Source: Pseudomonas orientalis
GTDB lineage: Bacteria; Pseudomonadota; Gammaproteobacteria; Pseudomonadales; Pseudomonadaceae
Direction of reading: 5' to 3'
Assembly (NCBI RefSeq): GCF_002934065.1
Contig: NZ_CP018049.1
Location: 4,896,501 to 4,960,500, forward strand
DNA: 64,000 nt
Of the stretch, positions 51,763-60,649 are shown in pieces. Each line of letters starts with the position of its first letter. The first letter of the stretch is position 1. A program made the position numbers and the translations under genes. A model generated the notes under the pieces. The model was not told the DNA's origin. It saw only the letters and a list, made by a program, of their open reading frames with translations, and made no database searches.

Positions 51763-53781
51763 TTAAGCCTGTTCCAACGAGGTTTCTACACGGTTGGCCG
51801 GAATCTTCTTCTCGGCTACCAGGCGAGCGTGCTGCTCGGCTTCGATGCGTTCGATCGTTTCGACCGGCACCATGTAGCCTTGATCATCACGGGCAGCGTG
51901 AATGATGAAGTAACCGATGGTGCCTACCAGGCCCACGATTGCCAGCCACCAGATGTGCCAGATCATCGCGAAACCGAACACGGTCAACAGCGCACCCATC
52001 ACCACGCCAGTGGCGGTGTTGTTTGGCATGTGGATCGGCTCGTAGTGCGCAGGTTTCTGGTACGCAGTACCGTCTTCCTTGGCTTCGGTGAACGCATCAA
52101 TGGTGTTCGCGGTAGGGATCACGGCGAAGTTGTAGAACGGTGGTGGCGACGAGGTCGACCATTCCAGGGTGTGGCCGTTCCATGGGTCGCCGGACTCGCA
52201 GGCGTTCTGCTTACGGTCACGGACGCTCACGTACAGCTGGATCAGCTGGCAGGCAATGCCCACAGCGATCATCACCGCACCGAACATGGCGACGTACAGG
52301 TACGGCACCCACTCAGGGTTGGTGGTGGCGTTCAGACGACGGGTCATGCCCATGAAGCCCAGTGCATAGAGCGGCATGAACGCGACGAAGAAGCCCGAGA
52401 TCCAGAACCAGAATGCAGCCTTGCCCCAGCCTTCGTGCAGCTTGAAGCCGAACGCTTTCGGGAAGTAGAAGCTGAAACCTGCGATGTAGCCGAATACCGC
52501 GCCGCCGATGATCACGTTGTGGAAGTGAGCGATCACGAACAGGCTGTTGTGCAGGACGAAGTCAGCACCCGGGATGGCCAGCAGTACGCCGGTCATGCCG
52601 CCGATGGCGAAGGTCACCATGAAGCCCAGGGTCCACAGGACCTGGCTGGTCATGCGCAGACGACCGTGGTAGATGGTGAACAGCCAGTTGAACAGCTTCA
52701 CCCCCGTCGGGATGGAAATCAGCATCGTCGCCAGGCCGAAGAAGGCGTTGACGCTGGCCCCCGAACCCATGGTGAAGAAGTGGTGCAGCCACACCATGAA
52801 GCCCAGTACCGAAATGGCGCCCGATGCATAGACCATCGAGTGGTGACCGAACAGGCGCTTGCCGGTAAAGGTCGAGATCACTTCGGAGAAGATACCGAAC
52901 GCCGGCAGGATCAGGATGTACACCTCAGGGTGACCCCATGCCCAGAACAGGTTCACGTACATCATTGGATTGCCACCAAGTTCATTGGTGAAAATGTGGA
53001 AATCCAGGTAACGGTCAAGCGACAGCAGCGCCATGGTAGCGGCCAGGATCGGGAACGAAGCCACGATCAGCACGTTTGCCCAGGTGCAGGTCCAGGTGAA
53101 GATCGGCATGTCCATCAGTTTCATGCCAGGGGCGCGCATCTTCAGGACGGTGGCCAGGAAGTTGACCCCCGTCAATGTCGTCCCGAGTCCTGATAACTGC
53201 AGCGCCCAGATGTAGTAGTCCACACCCACGCCCGGACTGTATTGCAGCCCCGACAATGGCGGATACGCAACCCAACCGGTCTTGGCGAATTCGCCGACGC
53301 CCAGGGACACGTTGATCAGCACCACGCCCGAAACCAGCAGCCAGAAGCTCAGGGAGTTCAGGAACGGGTAGGCAACGTCACGCGCACCGATCTGCAGCGG
53401 CAAGGCAAGGTTCATCAGGCCGGTGAAGAAAGGCATCGCCATGAAGATGATCATGATCACACCGTGGGCGGTGAAGATCTGGTCATAGTGTTCAGGTGGC
53501 AGGTAGCCAGGCGAACCCTCGGTGGCCATGGCCAACTGGGTACGCATCATGATGGCGTCGGCAAAACCACGCAGCAGCATGACCATGGCCACGATGACGT
53601 ACATGACACCGATTTTCTTGTGGTCGACCGAGGTCAGCCACTCGGTCCACAGGTAGGTCCACTTCTTGAAGTACGTGATACCCGCAAACAGTGCCAGACC
53701 ACCCAGCGCGATCATGGCGATGGTCACCATCACGATCGGCTCGTGGAATGGGACCGCGTCCCAACTTAATTTACCAAACAT
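51763..53781 (-). CDS. cyoB: Cytochrome bo3 oxidase subunit I CyoB
   Basis: Catalytic heme-copper subunit that reduces oxygen to water with ubiquinol and pumps protons. 672 residues with 14-15 membrane spans. Copper and heme ligands are visible: WAWGHPEVYILILPAFGIFS with the CuB His-Pro-Glu-Val-Tyr motif near 280, MVWLHHFFTMGSG with the His pair near 329 and IAHFHNVIIGG near 419. Second gene of cyoABCDE, 3 bp after cyoA. Confidence 0.97.
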   Translation of the reverse strand: MFGKLSWDAVPFHEPIVMVTIAMIALGGLALFAGITYFKKWTYLWTEWLTSVDHKKIGVMYVIVAMVMLLRGFADAIMMRTQLAMATEGSPGYLPPEHYDQIFTAHGVIMIIFMAMPFFTGLMNLALPLQIGARDVAYPFLNSLSFWLLVSGVVLINVSLGVGEFAKTGWVAYPPLSGLQYSPGVGVDYYIWALQLSGLGTTLTGVNFLATVLKMRAPGMKLMDMPIFTWTCTWANVLIVASFPILAATMALLSLDRYLDFHIFTNELGGNPMMYVNLFWAWGHPEVYILILPAFGIFSEVISTFTGKRLFGHHSMVYASGAISVLGFMVWLHHFFTMGSGASVNAFFGLATMLISIPTGVKLFNWLFTIYHGRLRMTSQVLWTLGFMVTFAIGGMTGVLLAIPGADFVLHNSLFVIAHFHNVIIGGAVFGYIAGFSFYFPKAFGFKLHEGWGKAAFWFWISGFFVAFMPLYALGFMGMTRRLNATTNPEWVPYLYVAMFGAVMIAVGIACQLIQLYVSVRDRKQNACESGDPWNGHTLEWSTSSPPPFYNFAVIPTANTIDAFTEAKEDGTAYQKPAHYEPIHMPNNTATGVVMGALLTVFGFAMIWHIWWLAIVGLVGTIGYFIIHAARDDQGYMVPVETIERIEAEQHARLVAEKKIPANRVETSLEQA

Positions 53782-53784
53782 CGT

Positions 53785-54726
53785 TTACTCCTCTGCCCCA
53801 GCAGTTGAATGCGCGCCTGTGTCAGAACCTTCAACCACGGCCACTTCTTTCTTCTCGTGCTTGACCGGCTTGCCTGGCTTCATACCTTCGTACTTGTCGA
53901 CGATTTTCTGAAACAGGTTCGGTTCAAACGCGGAGTACAGCGCGACAGGGTTGTTCTGGCTTGGTTTGGTCAGGGCGTCGTACTCAGCTTGATCAAGCTG
54001 TTTAGGTGCGGCCTTGACTTCGGCTACCCAGGCGTCAAATTCTTCCTGGCTCGTCGAGATCGCTTTGAATTTCATGCCGGTGAAGCCAGCGCCGCTGTAG
54101 TTGGCGGAGATGCCTTCCATTTCAGCTTTCTGGTTGGCGATCAGGTGCAGCTTGGTCTGCATGCCTGCCATCGCGTAGATCTGGCCGCCCAGGGCTGGGA
54201 TGAAGAACGAGTTCATCACGGCGTCGGAGGTGATCTTGAAGTTCAGCGGAGTGTGTTCCGGGAACCGGATCTGGTTCACAGTGGCGATACCCAGGTCCGG
54301 GTAGATGAACAGCCACTTCCAGTCCAGCGCGACCACTTCGATGTTGATCGGCTTGACGTCCGATTCCAGCGGACGGTACGGGTCCAGTGCGTGGGTGGAC
54401 TTGTAGGTCACATAACCCAGGGCAATGATGATGAGGATCGGGACCAGCCACACCGCGATTTCGATCTTGGTGGAGTGCGACCACTTCGGCGCGTAGGTGG
54501 CGCTGGTGTTGGACGCGCGGTATTTCCAGGCGAAGGCGAAGGTCATGATAATCACAGGGACCACGACCAGCAGCATCAGCAGGGTGGCGGTGATGATCAG
54601 GTTTCGTTCATCCAGACCGACCTGTCCTTTTGGGTCGAGCAAGGTCCACTTGCAGCCTCCCAGCATTAACATCATGCCAAGCAGCGGCAAAAAGCCTAGT
54701 AATCGGGGGTACCTGTTTTTACTCAT
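53785..54726 (-). CDS. cyoA: Cytochrome bo3 oxidase subunit II CyoA
   Basis: A 313-residue lipoprotein-like subunit. The start MSKNRYPRLLGFLPLLGMML leads to the lipobox LMLGGC (Cys near 24); two membrane spans follow, then the periplasmic cupredoxin-like domain, which lacks the copper ligands as in other quinol oxidases. I use the ATG at 54726, with GAGG upstream; the frame is open to 54780. It heads the operon cyoABCDE. Confidence 0.95.
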   Translation of the reverse strand: MSKNRYPRLLGFLPLLGMMLMLGGCKWTLLDPKGQVGLDERNLIITATLLMLLVVVPVIIMTFAFAWKYRASNTSATYAPKWSHSTKIEIAVWLVPILIIIALGYVTYKSTHALDPYRPLESDVKPINIEVVALDWKWLFIYPDLGIATVNQIRFPEHTPLNFKITSDAVMNSFFIPALGGQIYAMAGMQTKLHLIANQKAEMEGISANYSGAGFTGMKFKAISTSQEEFDAWVAEVKAAPKQLDQAEYDALTKPSQNNPVALYSAFEPNLFQKIVDKYEGMKPGKPVKHEKKEVAVVEGSDTGAHSTAGAEE

Positions 54727-55470
54727 CTCACGACCTCTAAAGCAGCTTGCGCAATGCAGTTGGGTTTTGATCGCCAACACTTCACCCTGCCAAGGGTTGG
54801 CATTTCTCTTCGATTGAATAAGAGCCAGCCCGCTACGTCATAGGTGTACGTTTCACGGACCTGCGGTGAGTTCTTATTCGATTTCGTGGCTAAAGGCCTT
54901 GTTACAGACCAATTCCATTTGGTGCGGAATAGTTGAAAGGCTGCCGGAACCTGGGATCGCACAGAGCCTTCCATCTGCTCCTCGACCGCCCCAATGCTCA
55001 AATATTGAACAGCACCGGACATTCAGTGCGGGCGATTGTAGTTAGCTAGCGATGTATAAACCATGTCTGATACAGAAATAATTTTTATCGATTACAGCAA
55101 TAATCCTTCACCATTCCTGCAACGGTTCGTGATGTTATCGCGTTCAATTCTCAACAAAAACCACAAAAACTGCGTTGTCATTGGGCAGATTGCCACTCCC
55201 CTTACGCACCGTAAGGGTATGGTAAACGCAGTAAAGTCCCCATAAAACAAGGCATTTGCAGACCCGTCCGGTGCTCGGACTCCACGCACATGGCGGTGTC
55301 TTTCAAACCACGAACTGACAGCACAGTTTGCGCACCGGATGCAAATCCAGAGGCCAGTTCGGCCGGTTTCGAACCGCCTGCGACAGCCTCCGTGTGACAA
55401 CATGTCGCACGCTGCGCAGCGCTTTTGTTGCCGCTCGTCACGGCGCTTTCACAAATCCCTGCGAACCAAA
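54727..55470. other. Upstream region of cyoA and gap to dsbB
   Basis: Some 740 bases without a supportable gene. It must hold the cyo promoter; I do not see a clear ANR or other known operator box. Short frames on both strands lack ribosome sites. Confidence 0.5.
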
Positions 55471-55504
55471 ACGCCCCGGCCTTCACTCAAGGAGACCGGG
55501 GCGT
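55471..55504 (-). terminator. Terminator of dsbB
   Basis: ACGCCCCGG at 55471-55479 pairs with CCGGGGCGT at 55496-55504; on the minus strand a short T run follows, 15 bases after the dsbB stop. Confidence 0.82.
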
Positions 55505-55518
55505 TTCGTGGCGCGGAT

Positions 55519-56025
55519 TCAGGCTTTGGGGTGGCGATTACGATAGATGCACAGGGGCACCAGGATCACGGTCAGCACGAAGGCGACCAGCGCCCATTGC
55601 GCCAGGGACAGGCCGAGGATCGGCGGATAAGGCGTGCTGCAGAAGCCGTCGACCTGGAAGCCCAGGGGAAACACTTTGGCCAGGGGCAGGTCATCAACGA
55701 TCGGCTGCAGCACATCGATGCCGCAACTGACCTGAGGGAAGAACTGGGTGTACACATGGTGACCGGCAGCCGCCACACCGCCCACGGCGCTGAGCACCAC
55801 CAGGCCCTCAAAGAACGTAACGGCCCCTTTGGTACGCATCGCGGCCCCGATGAACGCAAAGAACGCGATCAGCAGCAAGGCGTAGCGTTGCAGGATGCAC
55901 AGTGGGCACGGCGCTTCGCCCAACACCACTTGCATGTACAGCGCGCCGCCGATCAGCGCCAGGCAGATGATGCCCAGCAACACCAGAAAGCGCCGCTCCC
56001 TGCCCAAACGCATTTCGTCACTCAT
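55519..56025 (-). CDS. dsbB: Disulfide bond formation protein DsbB
   Basis: Inner-membrane protein that reoxidises DsbA and passes the electrons to quinone. 168 residues, four membrane spans. First Cys pair CPLC in GEAPCPLCILQRYALLL near 40-43, the second pair is formed by VSCGIDVLQP and GFCSTPYP in the periplasmic loop. Typical of Pseudomonas DsbB paralogues. Confidence 0.93.
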   Translation of the reverse strand: MSDEMRLGRERRFLVLLGIICLALIGGALYMQVVLGEAPCPLCILQRYALLLIAFFAFIGAAMRTKGAVTFFEGLVVLSAVGGVAAAGHHVYTQFFPQVSCGIDVLQPIVDDLPLAKVFPLGFQVDGFCSTPYPPILGLSLAQWALVAFVLTVILVPLCIYRNRHPKA

Positions 56026-56134
56026 CTCCGGTTTCCTTTGTCTGTTTGCCTGATGGCAACAAGTTTACACACAGGCACCCGTTAAAACAGAGAGGGGTTA
56101 ACAACGGATTAATCAGGAAAAATGAAGAATCCAA

Positions 56135-56222
56135 TGTGGGAGGGGGCTTGCCCCCGATGCGATGTGTCAGCGAAAGACAAGCTGACTGACCCACCGCTAT
56201 CGGGGGCAAGCCCCCTCCCACA
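56135..56222. repeat. REP doublet (REPIN-like)
   Basis: Two inverted REP arms (TGTGGGAGGGGGCTTGCCCC and its complement) between dsbB and hmp. Confidence 0.9.
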
Positions 56223-56246
56223 TTGGACAGCATGGCTGCTGAGGGA

Positions 56247-57428
56247 TTATTCCAACGCCGCAGCGGGGCCGAAGAACTCATAGCGCACCTGCTTGTGCGG
56301 TACGCCCAACGCCTTCAGATGCCGCTTGATCGCCGCCATGAAACCCTTGGGCCCCAGGAAGTACGCATCAATATCGCGCTGCTCGGGCAGCCAGGCCGCC
56401 AGTTGCTCCTGGCTCAGCAGGCCGACCGTGTCCGCCGCCGGGCTCACGCCGTCGTCCTCGGCATAGCAATAGAAACGCTTGAGCTGCGGGTGCCTGGCCG
56501 CCAGCGTATCCACCCAGTCACGGAACGCATGCACGCCGCCGTTACGCGCGCAGTGGATAAAATGCACCGGGCGCTGGGTGGCCAGGGCCGCTTCGAGCAT
56601 CGGCAGGGTTGGCGTAATGCCTACCCCGCCGCTGATCAGCACCAGCGGCTTGTCGCTGGCGGCCAGGGTGAACTCGCCCGCTGGGGGGAACAGGTCAACA
56701 GTTGCGCCGACGTGCAGTTGGTCATGCAGGTAATTGGACACCCGCCCGCCGGCTTCGCGCTTGACGCTGATGCGGTACACCCCGGCATCGCTCAAGGCCG
56801 ACAGGGAATAGTTACGACGCACTTCCTCGCCATCGAGCACCAGCTTCATGCCGATGTATTGACCGGGGGCAGCGTTGAGGATCGGGCCGTTGTCCGCCGG
56901 GGAAAAGTAGAACGAGATGATCTCGGCGCTCTCCTCCACACGCTTGACCAGCACGAACGGCCGCGCACCGCGCCAGCCACCGGGGGCCTGGGCTTTCTCG
57001 TCGTAGATAGCCGCTTCGGCGCCGATCAGGATGTCCGCCAACTGGCCATACGCCGCGCCCCACGCGCTCATTACTTCAGGGGTGGCTATCTCGCTGCCCA
57101 GCACCTCGGAAATAGCCCGCAGCAGGCACGCACCGACGATCGGGTAGTGTTCCGGCAGGATCTGCAAGGCCACGTGCTTGTTGATGATTCTGGCCACCAG
57201 GTCGCCCAACTGGTCCAACTGGTCGATATGCCGCGCGTACATCAACACGCCATTGGCCAGGGCACGGGGCTGGTCGCCGCTGGCCTGGTGAGCCTGATTG
57301 AACAGTGGGCGAACTTCAGGGTATTCGGACAGCATCATGCGGTAGAAATGGGTGATCAGCGCTTCGCCGCCGCTTTCCAGCAGGGGCACGGTGGATTTGA
57401 CGATGGCACGATCTTGGGCACTCAGCAT
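56247..57428 (-). CDS. hmp: Flavohemoprotein Hmp (nitric oxide dioxygenase)
   Basis: Oxidises nitric oxide to nitrate with NAD(P)H and oxygen. 393 residues: globin domain 1-140 with the proximal His in IINKHVALQILPEHYPIVG, then the FAD domain (RNYSLSALSDAGVYRIS) and the NAD-binding domain (LVLISGGVGITPTLPML near 262). It is divergent from norR, the nitric oxide sensor, with three NorR-type sites in the shared gap, so its induction by NO is well supported. Confidence 0.95.
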   Translation of the reverse strand: MLSAQDRAIVKSTVPLLESGGEALITHFYRMMLSEYPEVRPLFNQAHQASGDQPRALANGVLMYARHIDQLDQLGDLVARIINKHVALQILPEHYPIVGACLLRAISEVLGSEIATPEVMSAWGAAYGQLADILIGAEAAIYDEKAQAPGGWRGARPFVLVKRVEESAEIISFYFSPADNGPILNAAPGQYIGMKLVLDGEEVRRNYSLSALSDAGVYRISVKREAGGRVSNYLHDQLHVGATVDLFPPAGEFTLAASDKPLVLISGGVGITPTLPMLEAALATQRPVHFIHCARNGGVHAFRDWVDTLAARHPQLKRFYCYAEDDGVSPAADTVGLLSQEQLAAWLPEQRDIDAYFLGPKGFMAAIKRHLKALGVPHKQVRYEFFGPAAALE

Positions 57429-57464
57429 GGGAGACTCCTGGTCTTTTCACTAATGCCTTTGTGT

Positions 57465-57481
57465 ACTCACTAATCATGCCA
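57465..57481 (-). promoter_or_regulatory. Weak sigma-54 promoter candidate for hmp
   Basis: On the minus strand TGGCAT and GTGAGT are placed at the -24/-12 distance, 37 bases before the hmp ATG. The -24 GG is good but the -12 reads GA in place of GC, so the assignment is tentative; NorR is a sigma-54 activator, which favours it. Confidence 0.35.
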
Positions 57482-57522
57482 ATCGATAAAGTTTTACTTT
57501 TCAATAACTTAAATATTATGTA

Positions 57523-57578
57523 GTCAGTATGACTTCGTACAACTTATAGTCATAAGGACTACAAGGAGTCATTATGAC
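57523..57578. promoter_or_regulatory. Three NorR-type binding sites
   Basis: GTCAGTATGAC (57523-57533), GTCATAAGGAC (57549-57559) and GTCATTATGAC (57568-57578) each fit GT-N7-AC, the NorR recognition pattern. The third covers the norR start codon region. Confidence 0.75.
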
Positions 57579-59118
57579 TGCAAAGCCGCTGCTCACCACC
57601 CTGCTGCCGCTGGTTGCCGACCTGTCCCGGGAACTGCCCGAAGGCGAGCGCTACCGACGCCTGTTGCACGCCATGCGCGCCCTGCTGCCGTGCGATGCCG
57701 CCGCGTTGCTGCGCCTGGATGGCGAGTGGCTGGTGCCGCTGGCCGTGGATGGATTGAGTGCCGATACCCTGGGCCGACGTTTCAAAGTCAGCGAGCACCC
57801 GCGTTTCGAGGTGTTGCTGAGCAGCCCCGGCCCTACCCGCTTCGACAGCGACAGCCCGTTGCCCGACCCTTACGACGGCCTGGTGGACGGCCTGCACGGG
57901 CACCTGGAAGTCCACGACTGCATGGGCTGCCCGCTGTTTATCGACGACCGGCCCTGGGGCCTGCTGACCCTGGACGCCCTCGACACCGAGCGCTTTGAAC
58001 GGGTCGAACTCGACGCCCTGCAAGCCTTTGCCAGCCTTGCCGCCGCCACCGTCAACGTCGCCGAGCGCATTGAACGCCTGGCGTTGCGCGCCGAAGACGA
58101 GCACCAGCGTGCCGAGATCTACCGTCAGGCCAGCGGCCAGCAGCACAAGGAAATGATCGGCCAGAGCAAGGCGCACAAGCACCTGGTGGAGGAAATCAAA
58201 CTGGTGGGCGGCAGTGACCTGACCGTGCTGATCACCGGTGAGACCGGGGTCGGCAAGGAGCTGGTGGCCCAGGCGATCCACGCCGCGTCGGCGCGTGCCG
58301 ACAAACCCCTGATCAGCCTCAACTGCGCCGCGCTGCCCGAGACCCTGGTGGAGAGCGAGCTGTTCGGCCATGTGCGCGGCGCCTTCACCGGTGCGCTGAA
58401 TGAACGCCGGGGCAAATTCGAACTGGCCAATGGTGGCACGCTGTTCCTGGATGAAGTGGGCGAGCTGTCGCTGACGGTGCAGGCCAAGCTGCTGCGGGTG
58501 CTGCAAAGCGGCCAGTTGCAGCGCCTGGGTTCGGACAAGGAGCATCAGGTGAATGTGCGCCTGATTGCCGCCACCAATCGTGACCTGGCGGAAGAAGTCC
58601 GCAATGGCCGCTACCGCGCCGACTTCTACCACCGCCTGAGCGTCTACCCACTGAAAGTGCCTGCGCTGCGTGAACGCGGGCGCGACGTACTGTTGCTGGC
58701 CGGGTTCTTTCTGGAGCAGAACCGCTCACGCATGGGCCTGGGCAGCCTGCGCCTGACCAGCGATGCCCAGGCGGCGCTGCTGGCCTACGACTGGCCGGGC
58801 AATGTGCGCGAGTTGGAGCACTTGATCGGACGCAGCGCGCTCAAAGCCCTGGGCCACTGCCGCGAGCGGCCGAAGATTCTCAGCCTGAGCGCTTCAGACC
58901 TCGACCTGCCGGATGTCAGCGCAGCGACCCTCGACGCACCGCTCGCCAGCGCCCCCGACGTCACTGGCGACCTGCGCCAGGCCACCGAACACTTCCAGCG
59001 CCAGGTCATCAGCGCCTGCCTGGAACGCCATCAACACAACTGGGCCGCCGCCGCCCGCGAACTGGGCCTGGACCGTGCCAACCTCGGCCGCATGGCCAGG
59101 CGGCTGGGCCTGAAATAA
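57574..59118 (+). CDS. norR: Nitric-oxide-sensing sigma-54 activator NorR
   Basis: 514 residues. N-terminal GAF domain (1-170) with the iron-site residues of VHDCMGCPLFIDDRPWG near 113-129; AAA+ domain with Walker A ITGETGVGKE near 220, the sigma-54 contact loop GAFTGA near 269 and Walker B GGTLFLDEVGE; C-terminal Fis-type helix-turn-helix (HNWAAAARELGLDRANL). Starts at ATG 57574 with AAGGAG six bases upstream. It activates the divergent hmp when NO binds. Confidence 0.95.
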   Translation: MTAKPLLTTLLPLVADLSRELPEGERYRRLLHAMRALLPCDAAALLRLDGEWLVPLAVDGLSADTLGRRFKVSEHPRFEVLLSSPGPTRFDSDSPLPDPYDGLVDGLHGHLEVHDCMGCPLFIDDRPWGLLTLDALDTERFERVELDALQAFASLAAATVNVAERIERLALRAEDEHQRAEIYRQASGQQHKEMIGQSKAHKHLVEEIKLVGGSDLTVLITGETGVGKELVAQAIHAASARADKPLISLNCAALPETLVESELFGHVRGAFTGALNERRGKFELANGGTLFLDEVGELSLTVQAKLLRVLQSGQLQRLGSDKEHQVNVRLIAATNRDLAEEVRNGRYRADFYHRLSVYPLKVPALRERGRDVLLLAGFFLEQNRSRMGLGSLRLTSDAQAALLAYDWPGNVRELEHLIGRSALKALGHCRERPKILSLSASDLDLPDVSAATLDAPLASAPDVTGDLRQATEHFQRQVISACLERHQHNWAAAARELGLDRANLGRMARRLGLK

Positions 59119-59245
59119 CCCGAAATGTGGGAGAGGGCTTGCTACACAACTCTGTAGCGCCCAACCGTAACCACGATGCGAAGCGAGCCGCTCTTGACCT
59201 TGATCTTGATCTGCTTTTGATCTCAGGCGCCCCGTTAAACCACGC

Positions 59246-59490
59246 TGGCCGAACGCAGGCTTGAATTCGTGGGTAACCCGGCAGGACGCCGGGTTAGCCG
59301 CACTGGGCCATGGATGGCCCATTGCGGCGGCCCACGGATTCAAGCCGGAGAGAGGGCACACCGAGCCTAGGCGAGGTGCCGAGTGGTGGGGCAGGAGCGT
59401 TTTGCTTACTTTTGCGCTTTTCAAAAGTGAGCCGCTGTAAAAGCGGAACCCATAGCAGCCGTTACCGCAGAAATGGATATGTACTCGGTC
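59246..59490. repeat. Structured dispersed repeat
   Basis: GGCTTGAATTCGTGGG at 59258-59273 pairs with CCCACGGATTCAAGCC at 59331-59346 (one mismatch) around two inner stems: TAACCCGGC/GCCGGGTTA at 59274-59296 and GCCGCA-TGGGCCAT/ATGGCCCA-TGCGGC at 59297-59328. CTTTTG/CAAAAG and CGCT/AGCG hairpins follow. I recognise the text as a repeat common in fluorescent pseudomonads; no coding frame is convincing. It lies downstream of norR. Confidence 0.65.
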
Positions 59491-59523
59491 CAATCCAACA
59501 TCCTGGTCGGCTCTGAGGCCGCC

Positions 59524-59610
59524 ATCGGGGGCAAGCCCCCTCCCACAGGTGCGGTGTCGCACCAAAATTGTGTAGATACCTATCGCTACGGGGGCTTGCC
59601 CCCTCCCACA
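59524..59610. repeat. REP pair in the same orientation
   Basis: ATCGGGGGCAAGCCCCCTCC at 59524 and CTACGGGGGCTTGCCCCCTC at 59586, both ending CCCACA. Unlike the other four doublets the two arms read the same way. Confidence 0.8.
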
Positions 59611-60513
59611 TCAGACCTGTTTCGCATGCAAAATCGGGGTCACCGGCTTGGGTTTACGAAACACCAGCACATTGCCCAGCATCACCAGCACCAACCCCGC
59701 CAGCGCCGGGGCGGTCCACTGATAGCCCTCGGCAAATGCCGATACATTCAGCGCCACCACCGGGAACAACACCGTGCAATAGGCCGCCCGCTCCGGCCCC
59801 ATGCGCCCCACCAGCGTCAGGTAGGCGGTAAAGCCAATCACCGAACCCGGGATCACCAGGTACCACAGCGCACCGATATACCGCGCACTCCAGTCCATCT
59901 CGAACGGAATACCACGCACTGCGCAATAGGCCGCCAGCATCGCCGCACCATAGGCCATGCCCCAGGCATTGGTGGTCAACGGCTTGAGCCCGGCTTTCTG
60001 CTGCAAGCTGGAGAGCATATTGCCCGCCGAAAAGCACATCGTGCCCAGCAAGGCCAGGCCCAGGCCGAGCAAGGTCTGCGGGCTGGCGGTATGCCCGGCC
60101 ACCTCCGGCCAGAACAAAAAGCCCAGGCCCAGCAACCCAAGCGCGCCGCCCATCAACACATTGCGTGCGACCCGCTGACCGAAAAACACCCGGGCATTCA
60201 GCGCGTTCCACAAGGTCGCCGTGGAAAACACCACCGCCACCAGCCCGCTGGGGATCCACTGGCTGGCGGTGAGAAAACACATGAAATTGACGCAAAACAG
60301 GCACAGGCCCTGCGCCAGGCAAATCAGGTGCCCGCGCCGGTTCATCACCTGCAGCCGGCGACTGAGCAGCAACAGCACGAACAGCACCAGCGCCGCCAGG
60401 CCAAAGCGATAAACGATCGATACGGGAATCGCCACCACGCCCAACTGCCATTTGAGCGCGATCCAGGTGGTGCCCCAGATCAGCACCGTGAGTAGATACA
60501 GGGAAAGGTTCAT
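59611..60513 (-). CDS. EamA/DMT family exporter
   Basis: A 300-residue inner-membrane protein with ten hydrophobic segments in two halves, as in EamA-type (drug/metabolite) transporters: MNLSLYLLTVLIWGTTWIAL, LGLALLGTMCFSAGNMLSSL and GYQWTAPALAGLVLVMLGNV. I choose the ATG at 60513 with GGAG upstream; the frame is open to 60651. The substrate is unknown. It is divergent from an AraC regulator gene 136 bp away, which may control it. Confidence 0.9.
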   Translation of the reverse strand: MNLSLYLLTVLIWGTTWIALKWQLGVVAIPVSIVYRFGLAALVLFVLLLLSRRLQVMNRRGHLICLAQGLCLFCVNFMCFLTASQWIPSGLVAVVFSTATLWNALNARVFFGQRVARNVLMGGALGLLGLGFLFWPEVAGHTASPQTLLGLGLALLGTMCFSAGNMLSSLQQKAGLKPLTTNAWGMAYGAAMLAAYCAVRGIPFEMDWSARYIGALWYLVIPGSVIGFTAYLTLVGRMGPERAAYCTVLFPVVALNVSAFAEGYQWTAPALAGLVLVMLGNVLVFRKPKPVTPILHAKQV

Positions 60514-60649
60514 AGCGGGCTCCGGTAAGTGAGCCACAGTGTCGCTTTTACCGCGTGCGGTTCTCTTGCACATTCTTGCGCTTTTGTAAGACACGGGGCT
60601 CACAGCGCCATGACGGCGCGGTAGGATGCAAAACGTCGGAGAACACAGC

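Noticed and set aside
51829..53193. 454-residue frame opposite cyoB
   Set aside because: Antisense shadow of the highly conserved oxidase subunit I gene.
55063..55245. 60-residue frame between cyoA and dsbB
   Set aside because: No ribosome site or recognisable feature; the region is better read as the cyo upstream region.
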